A stretch of 64,000 nt of DNA from Heliobacteriaceae bacterium (GTDB taxonomy: Bacteria > Bacillota > Desulfitobacteriia > Heliobacteriales > Heliobacteriaceae), in contig JAQWAU010000003.1 in assembly GCA_028707535.1 (NCBI GenBank), positions 62,001 to 126,000 of the forward strand, written 5' to 3'. Position 1 is the stretch's first letter. Every line of letters begins with the position of its first letter. The position numbers and the translations under genes were made by a program. This document shows positions 18,920 through 28,308 of this stretch, one piece after another. The notes below the pieces were generated by a model. The model worked only from the letters and a program-made list of their open reading frames with translations. It did not search any database and had not been told where the DNA came from.

Positions 18920-21076
18920 TTGCATGTAAACGCCAAGCGAAGAAAAGTACCGTCTGTATTGCAAATGGAAGCAGTGGAATGTGGCGCGGCTTCACTGGCC
19001 ATGATTCTGGCCTATTATAAAAAATACATCCCCCTGGAACAGCTCCGGGTTGATTGCGGCGTTACCCGGGACGGCGTTAAGGCCAGCAACATATTAAAGG
19101 CGGCCCGGAGACACGGTTTTATTGCCAAGGGATACCGCAGAGAACCGGAAGACTTAAAGCGAGGACCCTTCCCCGCCATTATTCACTGGAATTTCAATCA
19201 CTTTGTTGTTTTGGAAGGGTTTGCTGGGGACAAGGTTTTTTTAAACGATCCGGGCTCCGGTCCCAAGACTGTTTCCGCCGAAGAATTTGATCTTTCGTTT
19301 ACCGGCGTAATCTTGACCTTTGAGCCGGGAGCTGATTTTGCGCCAAGCGGTAAGAAGAACAGTTTTATTGATTCCTTAAGGAATTGGTTGAACGGTTCCA
19401 GGACAGCGTTGATTTATCTGGTCTTGGTCGGCTTATTGATGGTGATCCCCGGTTTAATCGTCCCCACCTTTTCCAAGGTTTTTATTGACGATATTCTGCT
19501 GGGCGGGAAAGGAGACTGGCTAAAACCTTTGCTCTGGGGGATGGGGGCGGTCGTTATCCTCCAGGCTGTTCTGACTTGGAGCCAGCAACATTATTTGTTA
19601 AGGATGGAAACCAAGATTGCCTTAACTAATGCGGGTAAATTTTTCTGGCATATCTTCAGGCTGCCCGTGTTGTTTTTTCAGCAGCGTTCAGCGGGTGATA
19701 TCGCCAACCGGCTGCAGAGTAATGACCAGGTAGCCGCCTTTTTATCCAGAGAGTTGGCGGAAACCGTAATCGGTTTATTGACCCTGGGTTTTTATTTTAT
19801 TGTTATGCTGCAGTACAGTATCCCGCTGACCATTGTCTCCCTGCTGACCGCGGTATTGAGTATTTTATACCTGGTTTATTCGGCCAATAAAATAGAAATC
19901 ATGAATAAAAAGCTGTTGCAGGATAAGGGGAAGGTAATGGGCTTTTCCATTTCCGGTTTGTACATTATTGAAACCATAAAAGCATCGGGAGCGGAAGCGG
20001 GATTCTTTGCCAAATGGTCCGGGTATCACGCCAAAGAAATTAACGCCCAGCAGAAAATGGGCAAGACAGTACATACATTGTTTCACCTGCCCAATTTTTT
20101 ATCTGAGTTTGCCGATGTAATCGTTTTGTTTGTCGGCGGGCTGATTATTATCAACGGGCAATTAACCATCGGTTCGTTAATTGCTTTTCAGGCTTTACTG
20201 GGGAATTTCATGAAACCGGTTAACAATTTAACCCAAATGGGGATGAAGATCAAACAGGTTCAAGGTGATATAAACCGGTTGGAAGATGTCTTTAAGTATG
20301 GTCTTGACGGGAACGTCTGCCGTGAAGTAAAGGTTAGCGGGGAAGATGCCTACAAAAAGCTGGAAGGTTATATTGAAATCAAAGAACTTTCCTTCGGCTA
20401 TAATCCCTGGGATGCACCGCTGATCGAGCATTTTAATCTCCGTCTGAAGCCGGGTTCCCGGGTGGCGTTGGTGGGTGGTTCAGGCTGCGGGAAAAGCACT
20501 GTGGCCAAGTTAATCACCGGGATCTACACGCCGTGGTCGGGAGAAATCCGGTTTGACGGGGTAAGCCGGGAACAGTTGCCCCGGAATGTCATCATCAATT
20601 CCCTGTCTGTTGTTGACCAGGATATAACTTTGTTCGACGGCACAATCAGAGAAAACCTGACCATGTGGGACAGCACCCTTTCGGAGTTCAACGTTATTCG
20701 GGCCGCCAAAGATGCCTGTATTCATGATGATATTGCCATCCGGGACAAGGGTTACGAACACAAAGTAAGTGAAGGCGGCGCCAACTTTAGCGGTGGGCAG
20801 AGGCAAAGGCTGGAAATTGCCCGGGCATTAGCCACCAACCCCTCCATCCTGGTGCTGGATGAAGCAACCAGTGCTTTGGATGTGCACACGGAAAAAATAG
20901 TCGATGAAAACATTCGGCGCCGGGGATGTACCTGTGTTATTGTCGCCCATCGCCTGAGTACGATTAGAGACTGTGACGAAATCATTGTGCTGGATAAGGG
21001 CAAAATTGTGCAGCGGGGCACGCATGAGGAACTGAAAAATGCTCCCGGTTTATATGCCCAATTGATCAGTGCTTAA
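18920..21076 (+). CDS. NHLM-type bacteriocin ABC transporter: C39 peptidase/permease/ATPase
   Basis: C39 motifs QMEAVECGAASLAMILAYY, HWNFNHFVVLEGF, LNDPGSG; ABC motifs GGSGCGKSTVAKLI, FSGGQRQRLEIARAL, LVLDEATSALD. Confidence 0.93.
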   Translation: MHVNAKRRKVPSVLQMEAVECGAASLAMILAYYKKYIPLEQLRVDCGVTRDGVKASNILKAARRHGFIAKGYRREPEDLKRGPFPAIIHWNFNHFVVLEGFAGDKVFLNDPGSGPKTVSAEEFDLSFTGVILTFEPGADFAPSGKKNSFIDSLRNWLNGSRTALIYLVLVGLLMVIPGLIVPTFSKVFIDDILLGGKGDWLKPLLWGMGAVVILQAVLTWSQQHYLLRMETKIALTNAGKFFWHIFRLPVLFFQQRSAGDIANRLQSNDQVAAFLSRELAETVIGLLTLGFYFIVMLQYSIPLTIVSLLTAVLSILYLVYSANKIEIMNKKLLQDKGKVMGFSISGLYIIETIKASGAEAGFFAKWSGYHAKEINAQQKMGKTVHTLFHLPNFLSEFADVIVLFVGGLIIINGQLTIGSLIAFQALLGNFMKPVNNLTQMGMKIKQVQGDINRLEDVFKYGLDGNVCREVKVSGEDAYKKLEGYIEIKELSFGYNPWDAPLIEHFNLRLKPGSRVALVGGSGCGKSTVAKLITGIYTPWSGEIRFDGVSREQLPRNVIINSLSVVDQDITLFDGTIRENLTMWDSTLSEFNVIRAAKDACIHDDIAIRDKGYEHKVSEGGANFSGGQRQRLEIARALATNPSILVLDEATSALDVHTEKIVDENIRRRGCTCVIVAHRLSTIRDCDEIIVLDKGKIVQRGTHEELKNAPGLYAQLISA

Positions 21077-21100
21077 TTCATTACGAAAGGGGGTTGAGCG

Positions 21101-23788
21101 GTGGATCTTATTAACGGCCTAAAATATCGCCGGATCGAGGCTGCCGGAAATCGGCCGGTGATTCTGGATGCAAATAAAGTGTGGCTGGTGCAAGCAGGAA
21201 AGGTAGACATCTTTGTGACCAAAATCATGAACGGTGATCCGGTAGGCAGCAGGAGGTATTTGTTTTCGGGGGAAAAAGGGGATGTCTTGTTGGGTACGGC
21301 GCCGGTTGCCGGGGAAGACGGCCGGTTCGGGCTGTTGGCGGTTGGTCATACCGGTACCTGGGTATTAGAAATTGATTGGCCTGAGTTGCTTGGGATAACG
21401 GTTACGGAACATAAAGCAAAACTAACCGGTTGGTTAAAAAAATGGACCGAAAAATGGGCGGGTGTCGAAGATAAGGCGGCACATCAGGTAGACTGGGAAG
21501 CTGATTTCCAGTCTGTGCTTGATGCCGTGGCAGGTTATAACCAATCAGTTTTTACGTCCGCCTTGGCAATGCTCAAATCGGAAAAAGAAGCGGAAGTTTT
21601 AAGGAATAAACTAAAAGTGAAAAAAGACCAGTCATTTATGAGCAGTGGTCTGCACCGGCTGATAGACGCCATGAACCCGAAACGAAGGACTGATTTGGAT
21701 TCCGAAGAAATATTTATTGACAACCTGCTGTTTAAGGCCTGTGCCGCTGTAGGCAAGGCAAAAAGAATCAAGATCGTTCCGTCGTCTAGGCTGAAAAAAA
21801 ACGAAATTGCCCCGGCGGATCTTTTAGGTGATATCACCAGGGCATCACAGATAAGAATACGGGAAGTTATTCTGAAAGATGAGTGGTGGAAAGAGGACAA
21901 CGGTGCTTTACTGGCTTACAAAGAAAAAGACGGGCAACCGGTGGCTTTGTTGCCGGTTACGCCGAAAAAATATGTTTTGTTCGATCCGGCTGACGAGACG
22001 AAAATGGTTGTGGACCGTAAAGCAGCGGACACAATCAAGGCCCGGGCGTATACTTTTTATCGCCCGCTGCCGGCAAAAGTTGTCGGCTATAAGGAACTGC
22101 TCATCTTTTTAGCCGACGGCGTCTGGCAAAGGGACATTATTGCCGTATTTATGATGGGTATCCTGGGCGGATTATTGGGAGCCCTAACTCCGGCGGTGAC
22201 CGGAATCATTTTTGATAGTGTCATTCCCGATGGTGAAAGTATGCTGTTGATCCAGATCGGGTTCTTGCTTATTGCAATTGCCGTCGCTACTTTTGCCTTT
22301 AACTTGACCCGGGCTTTTGCCATGCACCGGATCGAAGGAAGAACGGAAGCAGACCTGCAAGCGGCGGTATGGGACAGATTATTAAGTCTGCCGGTGCCGT
22401 TTTTCAAAGATTATACGGCTGGTGAACTGGCGGGTAGGGCCATGGGGATCAGCCAAATCCGGACCGTATTATCCGGGGCGGCGGCGAACACGGTTATCTC
22501 CGGCATTTTTTCGGTATTTTATTTTTTTCTGTTGTTTTATTACAGCTGGAAGCTGGCCTTCATCAGTATGGTGATTGTGCTTGTCGTCATGACTGTTTCG
22601 CTCTTGTTCGGTTATTTCCAAATCCGTTATGAACGGCAAATCGTTGACCTTAACAACAATCTTTCCGGCAAGGTTTTCGGCCTGCTTAGTGGTGTCAGCA
22701 AAATAAAAACGTCGGGGGCGGAAACACGGGCTTTTTATAACTGGGCCCGGCAGTTTAGTAAAATCAGGGATATTACCTACCGCAAAGAAAATCTGGGGAA
22801 TAAGCTGGCGGTGTTCAATTCAACGGTAAACATTATCGCGACCGGGGTGATCTTTTATGCATTGTTGAAAATTAAAGGGATCGATTTACCTGCCGGCAAG
22901 TTTATCGCTTTCAACGCCGCCTTTTCCAAGTTCTTAGCTTCAATGCTGGAAATATGCAATTTGTTTTTGCAGCTCAATATCATCAAGCCTTTATATGAAA
23001 GAACTAAGCCTATTTTTGAGACTTTGCCCGAGTTTGACCAGGAAAAGGCTGATCCCGGGGAGCTTGCCGGCAATATTGAGCTCAGTCATGTAAATTTCTG
23101 TTACCGGAAAGATGGGCCCCTGATTTTAGATGATGTGACGATTGAGATAAAACAAGGTGATTATGTCGGCATAGTCGGGCCGTCAGGCAGCGGAAAGTCT
23201 ACCTTACTCAGGTTATTGCTTGGTTTTGAGCAGCCGGACAGCGGCCAGATTTATTATGACCAGCAAGATATCGCCGGGCTGGACATCCGTTCGGTTCGTC
23301 GCCAGTTGGGTGTAGTTTTACAGAGCGGCCAATTGATGGCCGGCAGTATATTTGGCAACATTGTCGGCGCCAATCCCGGCTTAACCATTGATCACGCCTG
23401 GGAGGCAGCCCGGATGGCCGGCATGGAAGAAGACATCAAGAATATGCCCATGGGAATGCACACAATGGTTACTGAAGGGAGCGGCACTATTTCCGGCGGG
23501 CAAAAACAAAGGCTCTTAATTGCCCGGGCGATCATTTCCAAACCCAAAATCCTTTTTTTTGATGAAGCCACCAGTGCTCTGGATAACCGGACCCAGAAGA
23601 TTGTCAGTGAAAGCCTGTCCGGGTTAAACGCAACCCGGGTCGTAATCGCGCACCGGTTAAGCACAATTGTTAATTGTAATAAGATTATCGTGCTCGACCG
23701 GGGGAAGGTGGTCGAATCCGGCAGCTATCATGATTTGTTAGCCCGGGACGGCTTATTCAGCCAATTGGTGAAAAGGCAACTGGCCTAA
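21101..23788 (+). CDS. NHLM-type bacteriocin ABC transporter, second permease/ATPase
   Basis: cNMP-like N-terminal region, TM domain, GPSGSGKSTLLRLLLG, ISGGQKQRLLIARAI, LFFDEATSALD; adjacent to the C39 ABC gene. Confidence 0.92.
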   Translation: MDLINGLKYRRIEAAGNRPVILDANKVWLVQAGKVDIFVTKIMNGDPVGSRRYLFSGEKGDVLLGTAPVAGEDGRFGLLAVGHTGTWVLEIDWPELLGITVTEHKAKLTGWLKKWTEKWAGVEDKAAHQVDWEADFQSVLDAVAGYNQSVFTSALAMLKSEKEAEVLRNKLKVKKDQSFMSSGLHRLIDAMNPKRRTDLDSEEIFIDNLLFKACAAVGKAKRIKIVPSSRLKKNEIAPADLLGDITRASQIRIREVILKDEWWKEDNGALLAYKEKDGQPVALLPVTPKKYVLFDPADETKMVVDRKAADTIKARAYTFYRPLPAKVVGYKELLIFLADGVWQRDIIAVFMMGILGGLLGALTPAVTGIIFDSVIPDGESMLLIQIGFLLIAIAVATFAFNLTRAFAMHRIEGRTEADLQAAVWDRLLSLPVPFFKDYTAGELAGRAMGISQIRTVLSGAAANTVISGIFSVFYFFLLFYYSWKLAFISMVIVLVVMTVSLLFGYFQIRYERQIVDLNNNLSGKVFGLLSGVSKIKTSGAETRAFYNWARQFSKIRDITYRKENLGNKLAVFNSTVNIIATGVIFYALLKIKGIDLPAGKFIAFNAAFSKFLASMLEICNLFLQLNIIKPLYERTKPIFETLPEFDQEKADPGELAGNIELSHVNFCYRKDGPLILDDVTIEIKQGDYVGIVGPSGSGKSTLLRLLLGFEQPDSGQIYYDQQDIAGLDIRSVRRQLGVVLQSGQLMAGSIFGNIVGANPGLTIDHAWEAARMAGMEEDIKNMPMGMHTMVTEGSGTISGGQKQRLLIARAIISKPKILFFDEATSALDNRTQKIVSESLSGLNATRVVIAHRLSTIVNCNKIIVLDRGKVVESGSYHDLLARDGLFSQLVKRQLA

Positions 23789-23803
23789 ATAATTTAACGG
23801 GGT

Positions 23804-24961
23804 GTGATCTGTTTGCCCGAACAGTTATTGTTTTTGCGCGAGAATCATTTTCGTCATGACCGGTTCAGACCGGGGGAGCCGGTGCCGGCGCAAGATGAAC
23901 TGTTTGTGACCGACTGGGAAGAGTATATTGCCGATATTTCCCGAAAAGACGCATATTCAGTGTTGCGGGAGAGATTTATCCAGTTTCGTTTTCCGGTCCA
24001 AGCCGGGATGAGCAAGAATTCCAATTACCAACAGGCAACCAGGAGGGGGACGGATACCGCGGCAATGCCGGAAGCAACGGGGACAGAGTTGGCAGACCCG
24101 GTCAATTTGCGGGTCTACCTTTACCAAACCTTTGCCGGCAGGATACCGGTAATGGAAACAAGCAATCGGGGTGATTTTGAAACCCTGGTACATCTTTTTT
24201 TCCGTCGCAACGAACCGGCGGTAATCCCGGCTTCGATGGGAGCCTGTATGATTAAGGGCTATAACAATTGGGACCGGATCGCCAAGTATAAAAAGAGATG
24301 GCGGGAAAAATCAGGCAATAAAGGAAACCTGGATATGTTGTGGCAGTTGGCGTTTAATCAAATGAAAGCGCAAAGGGAGTGTTACCAGGATACATTTTTG
24401 ATTTTAAGTACCGCTGAGTACAGCGGGGTAAGTGCCGGCATGCTGGGAATCTCCCCGGCACGTTGGCGGGAGTTGTCAATGGTGATCAGGAGGGAGCATG
24501 AGGCGACTCACTATTTTACCTGGCGGTTTTTCGGCGCGGCCCGTAATCATTTGCTGGATGAACTAATTGCGGATTATAGGGGGATCGTCACCGCCATTGG
24601 CCGGTATAAAGCAGATTGGTTCCTTTGTTTTATGGGTCTGGAGAGTTATCCCGCCTTCAGGCCGGGAGGCAGACTGCGTAATTATTTGCCGGATAGCGAA
24701 TTATCGGCGGCAGCCTTTAACGAAGTGAAATCGATCGTTAAAAAAGCGGCGGAAAACCTGGAGAGCTTCAGCAACCGGTATGCCCAGCGGATATACACGG
24801 CTGAAGGGAAACAGGCCATGCTGTTAGCCATGTCAAAAATGACCTTAACGGAATTAGCGTCCGGGGACGCCCAAAATATTTTGCTGGATACAGGGTTAAA
24901 CGCTTTTTTTAGCAAAGAGGTGGAAGGTAATGAATGTTGCTTCGGTGGAGGAGAAAGTTAA
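23804..24961 (+). CDS. Uncharacterised NHLM-locus protein with HExxH motif (possible zinc metallopeptidase)
   Basis: VIRREHEATHYFTWRFFGAARNHLLDELIADYRGI: HEATH, 16 residues, then E in DELIAD. Sits in the export operon. Confidence 0.65.
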   Translation: MICLPEQLLFLRENHFRHDRFRPGEPVPAQDELFVTDWEEYIADISRKDAYSVLRERFIQFRFPVQAGMSKNSNYQQATRRGTDTAAMPEATGTELADPVNLRVYLYQTFAGRIPVMETSNRGDFETLVHLFFRRNEPAVIPASMGACMIKGYNNWDRIAKYKKRWREKSGNKGNLDMLWQLAFNQMKAQRECYQDTFLILSTAEYSGVSAGMLGISPARWRELSMVIRREHEATHYFTWRFFGAARNHLLDELIADYRGIVTAIGRYKADWFLCFMGLESYPAFRPGGRLRNYLPDSELSAAAFNEVKSIVKKAAENLESFSNRYAQRIYTAEGKQAMLLAMSKMTLTELASGDAQNILLDTGLNAFFSKEVEGNECCFGGGES

Positions 24962-25463
24962 TCGCGAATTATTCACCGATGTTTACAATACGTATTTTCG
25001 CTTGCTTTATAATTACATCCATTTTAGGGTGGGAGAAACGCATGTAACCGAAGATTTGGTTAGTGAAGTATTTACCAAGGCGATGGAAAAATACCATACA
25101 TACAATCCGGAGCGGGGAAAATTACAGACTTGGTTGTTTGCGATCGCTCACAATGTCGTAATTAATTACTATCAAAAAAACAGTTATATAAATAAAAAGA
25201 TAACCAGATTAGATGTTGAAGGAACTGAGTTTAGACCAGAGGATGTAATTCTTGATCAAGAGCGCAAGCAGATCCTTTTAAGGGCGGTTATGTGTCTGGA
25301 TGAACGCAAAAGAAGTATTATCGCCTTAAAGTTCGGTGCCCGTTTGACAAACCGGCAGATTGCCAAGATAAGCGAAATGACGGAAAGTAATGTAGGGACA
25401 ATTTTGTATCGAGCCTTGAAAGAATTGAAAAAAATTCTTGATGAGCAAGGAGTAAGCAAATGA
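24930..25463 (+). CDS. ECF-type RNA polymerase sigma factor
   Basis: Region 2: FRLLYNYIHFRVGETHVTEDLVSEVFTKAMEKYHTYNPERGKLQTWLFAIAHNVVINYYQK; region 4: MTESNVGTILYRALKELKKIL. Start overlaps the upstream CDS. Confidence 0.93.
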   Translation: MNVASVEEKVNRELFTDVYNTYFRLLYNYIHFRVGETHVTEDLVSEVFTKAMEKYHTYNPERGKLQTWLFAIAHNVVINYYQKNSYINKKITRLDVEGTEFRPEDVILDQERKQILLRAVMCLDERKRSIIALKFGARLTNRQIAKISEMTESNVGTILYRALKELKKILDEQGVSK

Positions 25464-25726
25464 ACGGCAAGCTTGAAGCGTTTAATACAGATTTGGATAA
25501 AATCATCTCCGGCGGTGCGGTTACCCCGCTCTGGGATGATGAGGAATACCGGCAGTTATTAGCGCTGGCGAAAAGGCTGTATGAAGCCGATTTTAGCCCG
25601 GAAAGCCGGATGCAGATCAAAGATCTGCTGTTGAAAACAAATAAAAACCGGGAACTGGAAGATGATGTTCTGGATCTGGTTGCCGGTGGACTTAACTTAA
25701 ACGAAATATTGAAAAGAGGTTTGTGA
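25460..25726 (+). CDS. Small protein with anti-sigma-like N-region and double-glycine (LVAGG) motif
   Basis: DDEEYRQLLALAKRLYEADFSPESRMQIKDLLLKTNKN followed by ELEDDVLDLVAGG/LNLNEILKRGL. ATGA overlap with the sigma factor stop. Confidence 0.7.
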   Translation: MNGKLEAFNTDLDKIISGGAVTPLWDDEEYRQLLALAKRLYEADFSPESRMQIKDLLLKTNKNRELEDDVLDLVAGGLNLNEILKRGL

Positions 25727-25814
25727 TACCATGGCCGGCCGGGTGGATTAATGGTTAACCATGTGATTATATAAAGTAGCAATTATTGGTTGACCAAAAG
25801 GGGAGGCATAAAAC

Positions 25815-26153
25815 ATGGAAGAAAGAGTAAAACAACTGTGCGCTAAGTTGGAGGCGGACGGAGAATGGTCAGATAAATTATTCAGCCGGGAGACAGTAGC
25901 GGAAGCTCAGACGGTGTTAAAAGAGGCAGGCCTGGAATTCAGCCTGGCGGAACTGGAATACCTCAGAGGGTTAGTGATTAGAACTTTGGAAAAAGGGACC
26001 GGCGGCAAACTTTCCGATGATGAACTTGAAGGTGTAGTCAGCGGTAGTATCGCCGCTAATTGTGTAGCCATCGGTGTATTAGCCGGTGCTGCTTCGGCGG
26101 TTGACCAAATAAGCAACCGGCGCTGGCTGAATCGGCGCGCAAATCAGGAATAG
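25815..26153 (+). CDS. Nif11-leader-like RiPP precursor peptide
   Basis: VKQLCAKLEADGEWSDKLFSRETVAEAQTVLKEAGLEFSLAELEYLRGLV (Nif11-like), then LSDDELEGVVSGS/IAANCVAIGVLAGAASAVDQISNRRWLNRRANQE. GGGGAGG RBS. Confidence 0.82.
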   Translation: MEERVKQLCAKLEADGEWSDKLFSRETVAEAQTVLKEAGLEFSLAELEYLRGLVIRTLEKGTGGKLSDDELEGVVSGSIAANCVAIGVLAGAASAVDQISNRRWLNRRANQE

Positions 26154-26155
26154 AG

Positions 26156-26890
26156 TTGGTAGACATGATTGAACAGGGGGAAATTCCCAGTTTGCGGGAT
26201 GCAAAACAATATCCATACATAATCAGGTTGCTTGATCGAACTGATGTGGCGGCATTGATGCATTTGCAAAGCTGTGTCTTAGACACATTGGAACACAAGT
26301 CTTTCTGTGTGCCGTTGTCTTTGGCGGAGCATCATGTAATCCTTGACGGTAACGGGGAATCCTTGGGGTTGTTTATCCATAACCGGTTGTATGCGGCCTG
26401 CTCAATTTTATTTCCGGGTTACCGGGAAGATAATATGGCCCGGGAACTGAACTTTGGTGATGAGGCATTGCCCCAGGTGGCGCAACTGGAACTTTCCCTG
26501 GTGCACCCCGATTTCCGGGGAAATAAACTGCAGGAGCGGATGGCGGGGATGCTTGCCCGGCGCGCAGAACAGCGCAAACAATGCCGGTATCTGTTTACAA
26601 CCGTATCACCTTATAATTATCCCAGTATAGAAACGGTTATGGCCCTGGGCATGTATATTGCCAAGTTAGGCAAAATGTATTACCAATGGGATCGGTATGT
26701 GGTGTATAAAGACTTTTTCCACCCGGTTAGCTTAGATGTAAGCACGACAATTCATGTACCCGGTACATGCTTTGCCAAGCAACAGGGATTATTGCGGGAT
26801 GGTTTCTTTGGGCATTCCCTGTATAAGGATGGGGAAAACCTAATGATAAAATTTGCCAAAAGACAAAAATCTTATTGCCCGATTAAGTAA
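26156..26890 (+). CDS. GNAT-like acyltransferase
   Basis: IIRLLDRTDVAALMHLQSCVLDTLEH...QLELSLVHPDFRGNKLQERMAGMLARRAEQRKQCRYLFTTVSPYNYPSI. GNAT motif A-like VHPDFRGNKLQ, directly after the precursor gene. Confidence 0.78.
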   Translation: MVDMIEQGEIPSLRDAKQYPYIIRLLDRTDVAALMHLQSCVLDTLEHKSFCVPLSLAEHHVILDGNGESLGLFIHNRLYAACSILFPGYREDNMARELNFGDEALPQVAQLELSLVHPDFRGNKLQERMAGMLARRAEQRKQCRYLFTTVSPYNYPSIETVMALGMYIAKLGKMYYQWDRYVVYKDFFHPVSLDVSTTIHVPGTCFAKQQGLLRDGFFGHSLYKDGENLMIKFAKRQKSYCPIK

Positions 26891-26935
26891 AACACCGCTT
26901 TGAGACCTTGCGGCCTGAAAGCGGTGTTTATTTTC
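26890..26935. terminator. Intrinsic terminator between convergent genes
   Basis: AAACACCGCTTT...AAAGCGGTGTTTATTTT hairpin. Confidence 0.75.
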
Positions 26936-26948
26936 CGGTTTTTGCGGT

Positions 26949-28196
26949 TTATTCTACGTCGATAGCCCGGGCGTTTTTGACGTCGGGGGCCTTAAACGGG
27001 GCGCCGAGGTTGGTGATCTTCATGTCTCCTTTGATGCCCAAATCAATATCCACTACTTCAGCGTCTTTTATGCTCATTGCTATCCGGGCGTCAAATTTGA
27101 CGATATCACTGATCTGGGTTTGTTTATTGATCAGGACTGTGTAATTATAGTCGACCTTTGCTTGTTTTAATACTTCCATGAACTGTTTTTGGAAATCAGC
27201 AGGGTTAGTCGGGTCTGCCGGCGGTAATCCGATCATGGCCGACCCTAAGAGCTTTTGGTATCCTTCGATGAATTTTTCCGGGTCTAAGGTGGCATTTACC
27301 ACATAGTAGCCGGTGTTATCGATGGTTACATCATTACCAAAGTTCAAAAGGATGCCCATTTCCTGCATTTGGGCGGTAGCTTTTAAGGGGTCGGACTGGA
27401 TCTCCTGCTGCTCCCGCCAGAATTCCGGGGAAAAAGGCAGGTCTTGAACGATCCAGTCTTCACCGTTAGGCCGGATATACATTTTTTCCTCGGTCATGTA
27501 GGATTCCATGGTCATGGCCGGGATTTCGTCCCCGGGCGGGGATATTGTTTGTTTGGTGTATGCCTGGAGGGGTTTTTCTTGGGTTTGACCGGTTATTTGC
27601 GAGGTTATGTTCAGGGGAGTTTCGGCCACCGGTTTTCCGTCTTCGGTGACGGCGACATTAATGGTAAACAGGCCCTCCAATGAGCAGGTATTATAAGCTT
27701 CACTGGCGGCGTTGGATTTAATCAGCAAATCAGCCACGGTCAAACCATCCCGGGTTTCCTGACGGGTTAAGCCGGCCTGGTGCTGTTCTTCGTTCCACTC
27801 GACCGTAAAGCCGAAGGCATTGCTGACAACCCGGAGGGGGATACATACCTTGCCGTCTATTTTCGTCGGCGGAACAGGGAGGGAAATTGACCGGTCACCC
27901 AGTTTGGCGTCTTTGTTGCCGAGAGCCAGGTTCATGGTCATTCCGTTTTCAGTGATTGTAAAGTTATTTGCCGAGGACCACTCGAGATCAGCGCCAACCA
28001 GCCGGATGTAGTTGTCCGCCGGGATCATGCTGACCCCGTTCATCAGCTGTAATTCGGGCGCCGGGACGATTTCGTTGTTTACGGCCAACGGGACGTTCGC
28101 CGCCGCCAAACCGGGGAAAACAAGGGCAAGCAGCAACAGTCCGAACGCGGCAGTGACGAGAAGCTTGCCTTTCCGGGTTTTCGCCAAGCCAATCAC
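26949..28196 (-). CDS. Secreted protein with copper-amine-oxidase-N-like (stalk) domain
   Basis: Signal peptide; PLAVNNEIVPAPELQLMNGVSMIPADNYIRLVGADLEW...KIDGKVCIPLRVVSNAFGFTVEWNEEQHQAGL is typical of stalk domains. Confidence 0.75.
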   Translation of the reverse strand: MIGLAKTRKGKLLVTAAFGLLLLALVFPGLAAANVPLAVNNEIVPAPELQLMNGVSMIPADNYIRLVGADLEWSSANNFTITENGMTMNLALGNKDAKLGDRSISLPVPPTKIDGKVCIPLRVVSNAFGFTVEWNEEQHQAGLTRQETRDGLTVADLLIKSNAASEAYNTCSLEGLFTINVAVTEDGKPVAETPLNITSQITGQTQEKPLQAYTKQTISPPGDEIPAMTMESYMTEEKMYIRPNGEDWIVQDLPFSPEFWREQQEIQSDPLKATAQMQEMGILLNFGNDVTIDNTGYYVVNATLDPEKFIEGYQKLLGSAMIGLPPADPTNPADFQKQFMEVLKQAKVDYNYTVLINKQTQISDIVKFDARIAMSIKDAEVVDIDLGIKGDMKITNLGAPFKAPDVKNARAIDVE

Positions 28197-28308
28197 TCCT
28201 TTATACTTATTTAGGAAACACCTTACTTTAGATTATAACACAGATAAAAACAGAATTGGAAAAGGAGAATCGGCGGGTGGAAGCGAAAAAAGGGCAGACT
28301 AAGGTTAA

